Positions 49,131 to 63,132 of a DNA stretch of 64,000 nt are shown here, piece by piece. Within the stretch, counting starts at the first letter, position 1; each line of letters opens with the position of its first letter. This stretch comes from Phlegmacium glaucopus (Eukaryota > Basidiomycota > Agaricomycetes > Agaricales > Cortinariaceae): positions 372,001-436,000 of the forward strand of contig MU130154.1 of NCBI GenBank assembly GCA_015039465.1, in the 5' to 3' direction. The notes beneath the pieces are model-generated. The model saw only the letters and a list, made by a program, of their open reading frames with translations. It was not told the DNA's origin and ran no database searches. The position numbers and the translations under genes were made by a program.

Positions 49131-51698
49131 ATGCGCTTCTGGCTTGTCGTTCTAGTCACAATATTAGCATGCCTTCGAGGCGTCAAGAGCTCAGAAGATA
49201 CCAATCCACTGAATGGCTTGCAGAATTCCATGAATATACAACGTGAACAATTGACGAGAATGCATAACGTCCTAGCTTCGACCACTACGGGCAGTCCTCA
49301 AGAGTCGACCATCAACTTCGCTAATCCAGCTGCTAAACAGTTCTTCGTGGATGGGAAAAAGATACCCGAAGGCAAGCGTTACTGGAAGGTGGAATATCTC
49401 ATCGCTCACCCCTTGATTATATAGTCAATTTTGATGCTGGACCCTCTTGGTCTGGGTTAATGCCAATATCTGGTGCCAAAAACGAAACACGGAAACTTTT
49501 CTTTTGGTAAAGCTAACTTAACCGATTTCATGCATGAAACGTCTACTATATTTTGCCTAAAGGTTTTGGCCTGCTAATAATCCTGCTAACACAAAAGACC
49601 TTATATTCTGGACAAATGGTACGAAGCCAGAATCCTTCGTTGAAGCACAAATTCATGATATTTTAGGCGGACCTGGTTGCTCTTCTTTGGAGGGTTTTCT
49701 GCAAGAAAACGGTCCTATTTGTGACTACTTTAGTCCTACAGCTTGAAAGCAGCTATGCTAAACGCAACTATTAGCTTGGTCGTGGGGTCAGGCTGAACCA
49801 ACATTGTAATTCACGCTGTTCCCCTGTATTTTATTCTGTTTTGATACTAGGTGGACTAGAAATCCGTGGTCCTGGACCAATTTATCGCACGTATTGTGGG
49901 TAGAACAACCGGTTGGGGTATGCTATCTTGCATTGTCCCGATGAAACGAATTATTCACCGCTTGAAATAGACCGGCTTTAGCCAAGGCTCTCCCAGTATT
50001 TCAAATGATGACGAATTAGCAGCACAAGTCATGGGATTTATGGAACAATTTCTTCAGGTTTTTAGCGAGCTCAAAGGCAATAATCTCTGGCTGACAGGCG
50101 AGAGCGTATGCATCATTGCAAACTTCCTTTGAAATTCTATCAGCTAACGCTACATTGTCATTCAGTATGCTGGTTTCTGTGCGTCCATGCGTTCATGTAC
50201 CAAAGGCTGTTGTTAATAGTAGCCGTAGATGTGCCTTATATCGCCAATTGGATTTACGAACACCCCGGCTTGGACTTGAACTTAAAGGGCATCTGGATCG
50301 CAGACCCCTCACTTTCCTACAATGTTGTTCAGCAAGAGATTCCAGCGCTTCGCTTCGCCCAAGTCTGCAGATACTTTAATTTTCTTTCTTTTTCGGATTG
50401 ACTGACTCGATCCCATTCAGGCAAACAAAAATCTGTTCCCATTCAACAGTTCTTTCTGGGCTGAATTACAACAAATTTCGGATACCTGTGGTTATTCCGA
50501 TTATCTCGATAAATTTGTTACCTATCCACCGGCGGGCCAACTTCCTCTTCCAGTTGCAACGAACGGGACCTTTTCAGTGACACCCAGTTGTCGTATTCAT
50601 TCACCCATTCAACGTGCTATTGGCCTGTGAGTTTATTTCGCTTCGCATGAACAGGTCTGAAAGCTAAAACGGCATTATTATTTTAGCCTCAACCCTGTTT
50701 TTAATGTGTACCGGTGGGTTGAAAGCATTATTGCCTCATGCTGAAATTTGTTTCATCGTCATTTCATCAGAGTTTCTGATACATGGCCGAACTTATGTGA
50801 GGACAAGCATGGAAATATCTATCAACTTGGAGTGTTTACACTTGCATAACAGGGAGTGTCCTTGGCTTCCCGCGCTCGACGCAAGAATTCGTATATTTCA
50901 ATCGGTATGTTTGCAAATTTGTCTCTATATATAGGGTTACCGGAACTTTATTGTTTCTTTTTCCAACCTCTAGAACCGATGTAAGCTCTCTCGTCATTGA
51001 ATCCCTCATTCCATTCCGATCGATATCGATTACCAGGTCCAAGATGCAATTCACGCGCCTCACATTACTTGGAACTCATGCGCCACAAATGACGTTTATA
51101 TTAACTCAACTACCGGAGGTCCGGGAAGAGATACGTCTCTACCTTCAATGTTGAGCACCATCATGCCAAACGTCATTGATAAGTCCGTGAGGACTGTCGT
51201 CGTGCATGGTCTAGCCGTACGTATCAACCCCCCATGACGCGTTTGACATTTTGTCATTAAGAAGTCTAGGATTTCATTCTGATAGCAGAGGGAACACGCA
51301 TTGCTATACAGTGCGTTTAGCGAGGTGCTAGCGGGTAATTGACCGCTGACAACTGTTTTGTTATAACAGGAATATGACCTGGGGAGGCGCTCAAGGCTTC
51401 CAGACCCCGATTGAATCTGAGAGTTTTACAGTCAAGAACATGGGTGTATATGGCAACATGCACACAGAACGGAAACTCACATGTACGCTCTTGATGCTGA
51501 TGTTTTCACTACCCGTGGATTTATTTTGTATCTCCTAGATGTCGAGTTTTATTTCAGTGGACACATGACGCCTCGTCCGTCCTTCCAATTTTCTAATATT
51601 TCTGACGACTGACCATATCTCTCAAAGAATTTGTGCCCTGGGCTGCCTTTAATACAATGTCCTACCTGCTTGGGAAGCAGGATTCACCGTCAACCTAA
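49131..51698 (+). CDS. Secreted serine carboxypeptidase (peptidase family S10)
   Basis: The enzyme removes C-terminal residues from peptides, usually in the vacuole or outside the cell. A signal peptide is clear (MRFWLVVLVTILACLRGVKS). Family motifs in order: [57 protein letters not shown] and LTGESYAGFYVPYIANWIY, with nucleophile Ser at 50104-50106. Then come WPNLWSVLGFPRSTQ, DAIHAPHITWNSCATN, HGLADFILIAEGTRIAIQNM with the Asp at 51270-51272, and FSGHMTPQFVPWAAFNTM with the His at 51562-51564. More than 12 exons, one of only 13 bases (50166-50178). The junction after IPEGK near 49376 is ambiguous. It appears intact. Confidence 0.9.
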
Positions 51699-52657
51699 GA
51701 TCGGGTTCAGGAGGTAGTGAATAACGCTGTAAATAATACCAGAATTACCGTGATAAGCGGCAGTCATTGAAGAATGTTCATTTTATTTTACTTCAAATTT
51801 CAAGCAAGGAGCTAACCCTCAAAATCGAGAGCCGGCAAACCGTGACTCGGGCGCACGTCGCTCTTTTGTAGCTTCCAAATATGGGAGTTGTATTAATTTA
51901 AACCTCACATATTGTGGACTGCAAGAACAATGAATTCCGAGCTCGGGACTAGGTAATTGGCAACCGCAGGTAAAACTCTGGGTCCGAGTCAAGCCCTGGA
52001 TCCAGTTTCTGAATCGCTTATTAGTAGCTAAGTTCCTAGACAACCCAGGTGACCCCGTGCTGCCACTCTATCTAGGACGGAGTTCTCACCTCCCTTGTAA
52101 ATGATACTTAGTTTTACAGGCGAAAAGACTATTATTCCTTTTGCACGGCGAGACGCTGTGCTTTAGCACTCTCCTAATTATTTTTTTATACACAAAACTT
52201 CTTTTGCGATTTTTCATTTCCACTATTTTTCAGGAACCTCACCTTGTATTGTTAGTGCATGGGAAAAAGTTTCAGCCTATTTACGGAAACCATAAAAACC
52301 TTATGTGTACAAAACATTAATTCTAAAAGCGAGGACCGTTCCAAATACTAAGTATGGGCCTTTTGCATGCTCCGGCAGGACTAACTCCACTGTGATCCCG
52401 AGCATCACGTGATGATGGCCTTGATTGCAATTGTCAAATTGTCAGAATGATCTGTTTATATCTATGAAATGAGATTATTTAAATAAATGGTGCAGTACTA
52501 CGAAGAGGTGGTCAGTACTAAGTAGTTGGCAGTTGTACTGAACATCAAAGTCCGCGGTTAACGTTGACCCACTTAAGCCCGATTTTTAAGTTGACTCTGC
52601 TTTGCCAGTAACCACCACAACCTATTCTAGGACCTGCACATATCTATCCCACCGACT
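51699..52657. other. Intergenic region without a recognisable gene
   Basis: About 960 bases between the carboxypeptidase stop and TRP1. Short open frames only, no tRNA fold, no repeats of note. It must contain the TRP1 promoter; a short repeated word, CAGTACTA, occurs at about 52493 and 52512. Confidence 0.5.
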
Positions 52658-55382
52658 ATGTCTGCAGAATCTCTACCTCAGCATCTGACTGGACAACTCG
52701 ATGTTCTTATGATCGATAATTTTGACTCATTTACATGGAATCTATATCAACAAATATGCCTTACTGGCGCAGAGGTCACCGTTATTCGAAACGATGCAAT
52801 TTCTCCATCACTATTTCCACAGCTCAAGATCAAACACCTCATCATCTCACCGGGCCCAGGTCATCCTCAAACAGACTCTGGTATATCACGGGCTGCCATA
52901 GAATACTTCCAAGGAAAAGTTCCCGTTCTTGGTGTTTGTATGGGTCTAGAATGTCTTGTGGACCTTCATGGAGGCAAAATTAGGTGAGTCTGGTTCCGAG
53001 AGCAGATCATACGCGATTGTGCGTTGCAATACGCCCTTCACCACTGTATTAATTGCATGCGCATTATTGCTAATGCCATTCTCCTATATTCACACTTTTG
53101 TTATTCCCTTCGATTATTAGAATGAACTTGACTTTTCATTTCACAGTTACGCAGGGGAAATAATGCACGGAAAAACTAGTCGAATAAAGCATGATAATCG
53201 AGGATGCTTTAGGGGACTCCCTCAGGGACACCAATCGATTCGTTATCATTCGCTCAGTGCCGCGCACAGTACTCTCCCATCGGAGCTTGCCATCACTTCT
53301 GCTACTGAAGAATCTGGGGTCATCATGGGCGTACGTCACCGAAAATACACCGTTGAAGCCGTACAGTACCATCCAGAGAGCATTCTCAGCGATAACGGCA
53401 ACGATCTCATCCGGAATTTCCTTTCCCTACGAGGCGGATTATGGGAAGAGAACCCAGAAGCTCGTGTCCTAGATAAAACGCTTCCTCCATTCCCTTATGA
53501 AGCACTTCCAGCCGACATGACCTCTAGACCTGGGGTAACCACTAAAGTCCCTTCCATCCTCGAAAAAATTTATGCCCAACGTCTCCAAGACGTCTCACAA
53601 GCTCAAAGTACCCCAGGAACAACACTTGCAGATTTGCAAACTCTCTTTTCACTTAACCTTGCCCCGACGCTGATCCCCTTTGTGCCTCGCGTCAAGCAAA
53701 CTATTCCTGGACAACCTGCTCTTTTTGCAGAGATAAAACGGGCATCACCTTCGAAGGGCCCAATTTCTGTCGCGACATCTCCAGCAACGCAAGCGTTAAC
53801 TTATGCGCTCTCAGGTGCCCATGCAATCTCCGTTCTCACTGAGCCCAAGTGGTTCCTTGGGTCATTACAGGATATGCTATACGCACGTCTCAGTGTTGCC
53901 AACCTTCCCAACCGTCCAGCAATCCTTCGAAAAGACTTCATTCTTAGCCGATATCAAGTACTGGAATCTCGCTTATGGGGTGCCGATACCATTCTTCTGA
54001 TCGTTAGTATGCTCCCGGAGCCTTTGCTCAGGAATCTCTACGCATTCAGCATAGAGCTTGGAATGGAACCGCTGGTGGAAGTTAACAATGCGAAGGAAAT
54101 GGAGATAGCACTGTCGTTGCCTGCTAAAGTGATCGGTGTCAACAATCGGAATTTACATGATTTCAAAGTCGACATGACCACAACGAGTCGATTGAGCGAC
54201 ATGGTTGCCGATAAAGATGTCATTTTGTGTGCCTTGAGTGGTATATCTACCGCAGCCGATGTGAAACGATACGCTTCCGAAGGTGTTGGTGCTGTTTTAA
54301 TCGGAGAGAGCCTCATGCGTGCAAAAGATCCCTCTGCGTTTATCCACGAACTTCTCTCCATCCCTGATCCCCCTTCCGTTTCTCCTGCTTGGCGATCTCG
54401 TGCTCCATTGGTCAAAATCTGTGGGATTAGATCCAAGGATGAGGCTTTGGCCGTTGCCGCTGCCGGTGCCGATCTACTTGGGTTGATGTTTGTAGAAAAA
54501 TCCAAGCGTGCCGTTGGCATCACGGTGGCGCAAGAAATTTCTCAAGCAATCCGTAACCTCAGATTTGCTGCGCAGACAGGCCAGAATACACCTCTTGTCG
54601 CAGGAGGAGGCACCAATGTCCCATGGTTCACAACCCAAGCCAACCACCTCCATCTTTCCTGTGCTAGTTCAGGTCCTTTATTAGTTGGCGTATTCCAAGA
54701 CGCACCACTCGAAACAGTTCTTTCCGTAATCCGTGAAGTTCAGCTCGATGTTGTTCAGCTACATGGTTCCGAGCCCATCGATTGGGCACATCTGATACCA
54801 ATCCCTGTAATACGCGTCTTTCATGTCGGAAAAGATGGACAGGGCGTGGACGAAATTACTCGTGGAGGGGCTCATCAGTTCGTGCTCCTTGATAGCTTAC
54901 GGGAAGATGGTAGCGGTAAGAGTGGCGGTACAGGGAAAGTAATAGATTGGGAATTGGCAAAGAAAATTGTGGATGCTGGAGAAATTGTGCCTGGCAGCTT
55001 TTCCAAGACGAAGGACATCACTTCCCCGGTTTCGGTTACCTCAAATGAGGGCAAGGATGTGTCCGACCATACAGAGTCTGACCCTACCGTACCAACAACC
55101 AATGGCACTGAGCATAGTGTGAGCTCTCCAGCAGCCGAGCGCTCATTATTCCCACTTCCGATCATGCTCGCTGGCGGCTTAACTCCGAACAATATTGAGG
55201 CTGCCATTGCGCAAGTGCAACCTTGGGCTGTGGACGTTAGTGGAGGCGTGGAGAACGAGAATGGAACGGGCAAAGACTTGGAAAAAGTCGCGGCTTTTAT
55301 TGAAGCCGCCAAAGGCATTAAACGAGTTTCTAAGCAGGAAGATCGTGAGGTTGCAGAAGTAGAAAGCGAGGCCAAAGACTAG
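52658..55382 (+). CDS. TRP1: TRP1: glutamine amidotransferase - indole-3-glycerol-phosphate synthase - PRA isomerase
   Basis: The trifunctional fungal protein supplies the amidotransferase of anthranilate synthase and carries out two later steps of tryptophan synthesis. The GATase domain (52658 to about 53440) has MIDNFDSFTWNLYQQ, ISPGPGHPQ, the catalytic Cys in GVCMGLECL (Cys codon 52937-52939), and the His and Glu in VQYHPESILS. The synthase domain (about 53560-54390) has ALFAEIKRASPSKGPIS, ILRKDFILSRYQV and VIGVNNRNLHDFKVD. The isomerase domain (about 54400-55350) has KICGIRSKDEAL, GLMFVEKSKRAV, LDVVQLHG and PWAVDVSGGVE. One intron of 163 bases (52984-53146) is the only break. The residue after CMGL is Glu rather than the Gln of the textbook motif. 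Confidence 0.97.
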
Positions 55383-55660
55383 AATTTTCCATCATTTTTG
55401 GATAAGTATCAACAAGTTACCCTGTGTGTATGTGGTGGTGCCGTGTATCATCAAAAAATCAGTTCTCATTTAGGCTCAATTCCAAAAAAATTTGAAAAAT
55501 ATTGGGTAAGAATTTTTTTCTTCTTGTGGTTTGAGTCTAGTTTTTTCTGAAATTCGATCCGGGATACTACACTACAGTATACTACAGTATCTTATGATTG
55601 GTTTTACAAGGCATCCCTAAAAAAAACTTCGGTATAGATATTCACCTTCAAAATTCAAGT

Positions 55661-57525
<1,865 letters not shown>

Positions 57526-57707
57526 CGCGGGTTGGGAAGGAACAGACGCGTTAGAATTGTGAGAGAGAGAGAGATCTTATCGTTACCAAGCGGAAACAAA
57601 CAGTGTGCGCGCTACGACGAGGCTGTGTAGCAACAGCCTAATAATAATTTACAGGGGCTCGCAAGGGCTCGCATGGTGCCTAACACTAATTTTGTCCATA
57701 GAACACG

Positions 57708-58719
57708 ATGACTTTGATTCATTCAAATTATGGGTTAGATCTCCAAGGAAAAACTTTGATTGTCGTAAGCACACTTTCAGTAACATCAGATCTCGACACA
57801 TCAACTCAATTTCGTCTCAATCAGCCTGTGGTTTCAACAGCCAATGTCGCGCAACTAGCAGTAGATTTGATAATTGCAACTTTATCCTTGGTGCGCGTTG
57901 CTGTCCTGGATTCTAGATATTGTATCCCGGTGGTAGGAGCTAGGGAAGATGGACTGAACGGAATCACCACACCGATTGAATGTGAGCTCTGGCAATCTCG
58001 AATTTGTCCATGAGTTTGCACCAACTTGAAATATGCTAAAAGTATATGGTCGCTCTGACCTCGACTTCCTTGTCATTCAACAAAGGTCCCCAGTTTTGAA
58101 GGTTCGTTAAATTCTCGACAAGTAACAAGTTGTTGATAACTAATCCTGCTTTGAGTCACTAGTCTAAAAAACAAGACTTTATCGATATCCTTCTTGCCTT
58201 CATCGAAACGTCAAAAATTGGCGCTGTCTTACTCATATCAGGCGTAGATCCCTTAAACAGAACTGATGCGCAAATGATGTGGGCGTGTAATTTTGCCCTA
58301 TACTACACGCCGCTTACATGATTGGTAATAGGACGACGACATACCAAATTCGCCCCAAAAACAGCCCAGCAATCAGTTCCACTGTATTGAAAAAATTGGA
58401 GTCCCTACCCATACCAGCGTATTCGTCTCCCGTGCAACAGGAGCCTCAAAACCCTAGGGAAAATAACACCATCCCGTTCATTCCTGGAGGAGGTCTGACC
58501 AGACGCATATTAAATTCCCTTCCACATGGATGGAGTGTGCCAACAGCATGCCTTCTGCAATTTGTTTTCGAAGGGGACAATCGAGCAGATGCCAATATCT
58601 TAGCATCTGTTGTGGCAAAGGTAATCGGTGTAGATCAAAACTGTCTTCCATGGAAACAACCAAGTAGCTGGAGAGAAGGCTTATTTGGAGCGCCGCATGA
58701 TCAATCGCTGTATGGGTAG
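57708..58719 (+). CDS. Proteasome assembly chaperone 2 (PAC2/PSMG2, Add66)
   Basis: PAC2 pairs with PAC1 to assemble the alpha ring of the 20S proteasome. The spliced protein has FDSFKLW-like upstream leader excluded; it starts MTLIHSNYGLDLQGKTLIVV, then VSTANVAQLAVDLIIATLSL, CIPVVGAREDGLNG, LDFLVIQQRSPVLK, IDILLAFIETSKIGAVLLIS and the family block IPFIPGGGLTRRILNSLP. It ends in LQFVFEGDNRADANILASVV. Introns of about 50-60 bases fit in phase. The stop is 65 bases from the RRP12 stop on the other strand. Confidence 0.82.
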
Positions 58720-58784
58720 TACTCAACAGAGTTGGCAGTCTTCCAGCGTGATTATATCGACTCGACGCATGTACAAAAGACGAA

Positions 58785-61700
58785 CTACCGTTTTCCTGTA
58801 ATACCAACATGATGACGACCGCGCCCCCCGTTTTTAGCTGCTTGAGATAGAGACATGTATGCGAAAGGATCCACTCCGCCTTTTTTGATGTCACCGCCAG
58901 CTTTCTATAAGCTTTTAAATCAGAGAACAAGGCTAATCAAAAAAATAAAGACTGACTTTGGCCTTGAATTCATGACCAAGCTTGACCTCCGATTTCTTCT
59001 TCTTTATCTTCTTTGATTTAAGAGTCGATTCATCCACGTCAGCCATCTCCACGTCTTCCATGTTTGCCTCTTCAAGCCTGCGCTTCTTCGTGTCTTTGTT
59101 AAACTTGATTCTACCATTCGGGCCTCGGGTGAAGCCGTCGACAGATGTAATGTTTTCACGATAGGCTGTACCAGCTACGTCAGTAGCTTCTTGTGCATTA
59201 ATTTCATCATCAGAATCGGAATCGTCGATAATGATTTTGCCACTTTCTTCATCCGTTTTGAAATGGGAAGCATCTTGCCCAGGCTTCCGACGGCGCTTTG
59301 AGTTGGAATCTAAAAACTTAGATCATCATCGTTCGAAGCTGTCAATAAAAAAAGACAAAACCTGTCATCCGCATTGCTGCTCCTTCGAGTAAATTCATCG
59401 GTTCATCATCATCCAACCTTAACCTGACGTCTTGCATATTTTTCTTTTTACTTCCCGTCGCGATGACTGATCCTTCATCATCGCTATCATCTAGTTCACT
59501 TTGACTGCCATAAAGGACATCTTCAAAAGCATCCCCAGCAACAGCTTTTGAAGGAACGATCTGCAGTATATTTAGAATCAGCAGGCACAGATACATTGAT
59601 AACGAATCTGGACATGCCTCGTCAGCTTCCCCGTCCTCCTGCTCCCTATTTGTCTTTTTACGTTTTGCTCTTTCCTTGCGCTTTTTAATGTTTATAAGGA
59701 CCTTAGAAGCTTCTTCCTCTCCAGCACATGAATAGATTTCCTCCCATGTAAAACGTCGAAGCATCCTCTCAAAGATATGCCTAACCTTGACTTTAAAATG
59801 ATTCTTGTGATCATGAGACCAGCTCAGCAATGCGGGTACGAGGTCTTTGAGATGAGGTCGGATTAAATCTGTGGGCAAAGTATGGATGACGAGTTTGACA
59901 AAACCCAAGATGGATTTCACAATTTCCCGATTGGTTGAGGAAAGAAAGACGAGCATTGTAGTCAATATTTCGTTGTGCATTTGACCAGAGATAGTATCTG
60001 CGAATGATGTAGAGAAATTAGATCTTTATACGACCGCCAGAGAATAAAATTCTACCCTTGAACTCGAAGATTAGACGTGATATCGCTGTAACTGTAGCGC
60101 TAATCATGTGAGCGCTTGCTCCGGCAAGACCACCAGCCACCATAGTCATGAATTCCTCGATGCTTGCAGCAGCTTAAAGGAGATTTGGAGTCACGCAATA
60201 TAGCTTGATTTGACCAAGTGGACGTACCATCCTGCGCCATATCTTCGTCCATTCCGTCAACCATGCTTCTCTTGACAACACCTCCACTGCTCATTTTCCT
60301 ACCCAGAGCGAGAATAACTTCAAACGCAGCAGATCTGGCTTTTTCAGAGGGTTCTTTTGTCCCTAGGACGACTTCGGGTAGAAGGGATGGAACCAGATGC
60401 AGAGACGTTGATGGAAGGAGATCGATCAATGCAGCAAGTAGGCCAAAACGATCCTGGAACATATTGTATAAACATTGCCCGGTGAGGAAAAAGTTTAAAT
60501 TTACCTTTCTTGCTGCTGGGGTCAAGCCTTCTGTCAAATCATCCAACTTTCGGAGGATGGTTTCCGCATCGATAGGGACTTTGCCAATGACGACGAGCTT
60601 CGTCAGAATCTTATATCCCCTCTTTTGAACGCCGTTGTCCTTTCCAGAGAGGACTTCCGGAGTTAGACAAAGATCAAAAAGTGAGATGGAATTAGTGGAA
60701 CCAAGGCCTTTAAGGAGCAGAATCAGAATGTCCTGGAAGGTTGCAGCCATGTTGTCTCTAGTTGACCCTGTCGTCGGGCCTTTCTGTACGGCTACTAGGT
60801 TGGTTTTAAACAACTGCACGACATTTGAGTATGCATTATGTATTTCCTTAAAATCGATCAATGCCAAGATGAGTGTCTGTAATGAGTAAGGTTTATTATG
60901 GAGATGTGCACCTGTTCACCAGCAATAGCGACCCAAGAACTGATGACTTCTCCGATCATGCCGCGAAAATCGCGTGCCACACTGCCATATACATTGAAAA
61001 GCACAGCAAGCCAACTTTCAGTCTGGGTGCGCAAGAATTCAAGGTTTTCGTGCGCCTCTTGTTGTGTAAGCGCCTCTGAATGTATAATATCCTCGGCCGT
61101 GGCCGTTGAAACTGTGAGATTGGCATCCACCATAACTTTAAGCGCTTTCAGAATCGCAGGCCGAAGTTCCGGTTGCCCATATAGTAATTGGGAAAGAAGT
61201 TGAGAGAATGCCGGGTCCAAAGACTGGCAATAAGTGATTATTATTATTATTATTTATCAATAATTTATGGACATACCTGCTTGAGGTTTGGCCCTGAGCA
61301 GTATCCTGCAAGACCAGTCCAAACCTGCCCAACGAGAACACTCCAAACTTTTGCTTCCGACTGACGGCCTTCGATTTCTGCTTTTTGCTGCAGATCAAAC
61401 ATTCTTTCACTCAAAGGCACAAAGTATGATGCGAAATGAGAGAGAGAAGAGGGATGCGGTTGAGCGAGTAAAGGGAGCAAAAACGCTCGTGGCTCAGCAT
61501 TAGGCATACTGATGACAAGGCAGACAATCAGCCGAGGTGCAGGAGATGGACAACGTTCAAAACATACCGACTCGCAGGATCCAGGTTCAAGGGTAGAGCC
61601 TTCAGTAATGCTTCTGGGCCAATGATATGCATGGCGGTAGATAATGTGGCGTCCGCAGCTTCCTTGTACTCAAAGCCTTTTGAAATTCTGAGATCGCCAA

Positions 61701-63053
61701 TCTTAACTATCAGGGGTAAAATCAAAAGTTCCGCGGCTGTAGGTGACGTTTTGGACTCTCTATGTCGAAGATTTGTGATGATGGAAGATATGATGGACAG
61801 CAACTCAGGGATTGAACGGGCATATGCCAATGAGTCGAGCGCCTTGGTCATCTGAGAGATGATTTTGCAGATGATAGAGGAACCACCTTGATCAAGGATA
61901 GCAGCTGAAGCGAGGGCCTGAGAAAAGCAACTTGATAATGCACAGAGGGATTGCGCTGTCACTTTACGAGTTGCCGCATCCGGTGAATCCAAAAAATTCC
62001 ATACACTTTTCCAGACTTTGAGAAATTCATCCGAAGCCGCTGTTTGGTCGACTGCATTGTATGCAACAAAGGCACTACCCAAGGCTTGGACCCAGCTGGC
62101 AGAGAGTACAACATCGGTCTTTGAAGGTGGGAATGAGAGCACGACTCGCAGGACATCAGTGAGCTGATGTTCAATATTACCTGAAACGTCATCAATGGAC
62201 ACTGTAAAGATATCCGACATGATGGAATAGCAAGATTGGGAGAGATAAGAATTTCCTAGGCGAGGTAATGCAAGGAGGTGATTAGTGATCAGAGGAAGAG
62301 ACTGTAAATAGCGATGAGGATATGATGAAGGGGAGAACGTGAGAAACATACCACGGATGGTAGGTATCCAATAATGGGCCTCAAAAACGCAAGTGCATGG
62401 ATTGCAGACTCCGCACCTGGAGCCACACTTTGTTTGGAAGTTTTTCCTTTGGCGAATGGCCCTGCATTCACTTCGGCAAGTGTGTGATTAAGAAAATCTG
62501 CAACCTGTTCCGCATAAGGATGTCGAACCAATGGGGTGGGTGGATTTGCTAACACCTCCTTGACGAGGTCTGCGGCTTTCTTACGCACTTTTGGACGTGG
62601 ATCTATACACATCTGCACGATGGAAGCAAAGGTCTGGCGAACACCCTGTACTTCCAACTGGGATCGATCTAGAGACTGAAAGATTACATGATATAATGAA
62701 AGCTGAGATCGCAAAGCAGGTGGGTGTTGATGTAAGAGTGGGAACAGAGGAGCTGTGAGGGAGAGCAGAGTGCTGAGATTTGAACGGATAACTGGTATTG
62801 AAAGGAAGGGAGCTACAAGGGCTAATAGGTACAGTTCCGCAGGTAGAACAGCGCCATCCTGGAGGGAAAGATCTTTTTTTTGGATAGTGCTATCGAGTGT
62901 GGTCAAGATAGCAGCGAAATAAGCCGTTGGAGTGCTCTCCGCGTTCTGTTCTTGAAAAGTATTTTCAATTGCGATCAAGAGATTGGCTGGCGTCTTTTGG
63001 TGCGCTAACGAAGAGGATGTGTGAGGTCGAATTTTGGCGAGAGCTTCCTCCAT
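58785..63053 (-). CDS. RRP12: Ribosomal RNA processing protein Rrp12 (HEAT repeats, NUC173 domain)
   Basis: Rrp12 is a karyopherin-like HEAT-repeat protein needed for export and maturation of both ribosomal subunits. The protein starts MEEALAKIRPHTSSSLAHQK and continues with helical repeats (LVAPFLSIPVIRSNLSTLLS, VQMCIDPRPKVRKKAADLVK). The NUC173 region and AFLRPIIGYLPSV follow, and later the block IVKSILGFVKLVIHTLPTDL. The C-terminal tail is charged with nuclear-localisation-like KSKKIKKKKSEVK and ends MSLSQAAKNGGRGRHHV..GKR. The gene has many introns, one with a TTA microsatellite at about 61238-61255. Length near 1300 residues suits the family. Confidence 0.92.
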
Positions 63054-63132
63054 CCTAGTCTATTGAAAAAAGATTCGAGAGCAACTTTGCCAAAAAAATT
63101 AGTGGCTTAGTCATCCTCCAGTTCTTGCACCG

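Noticed and set aside
49600..49660. Apparent break in the carboxypeptidase before GGPGCSS
   Set aside because: The extra sequence is a normal intron (GTACG..TTTTAG); removing it restores the motif.
61238..61255. TTA trinucleotide run
   Set aside because: A short microsatellite inside an intron of RRP12, without further structure.
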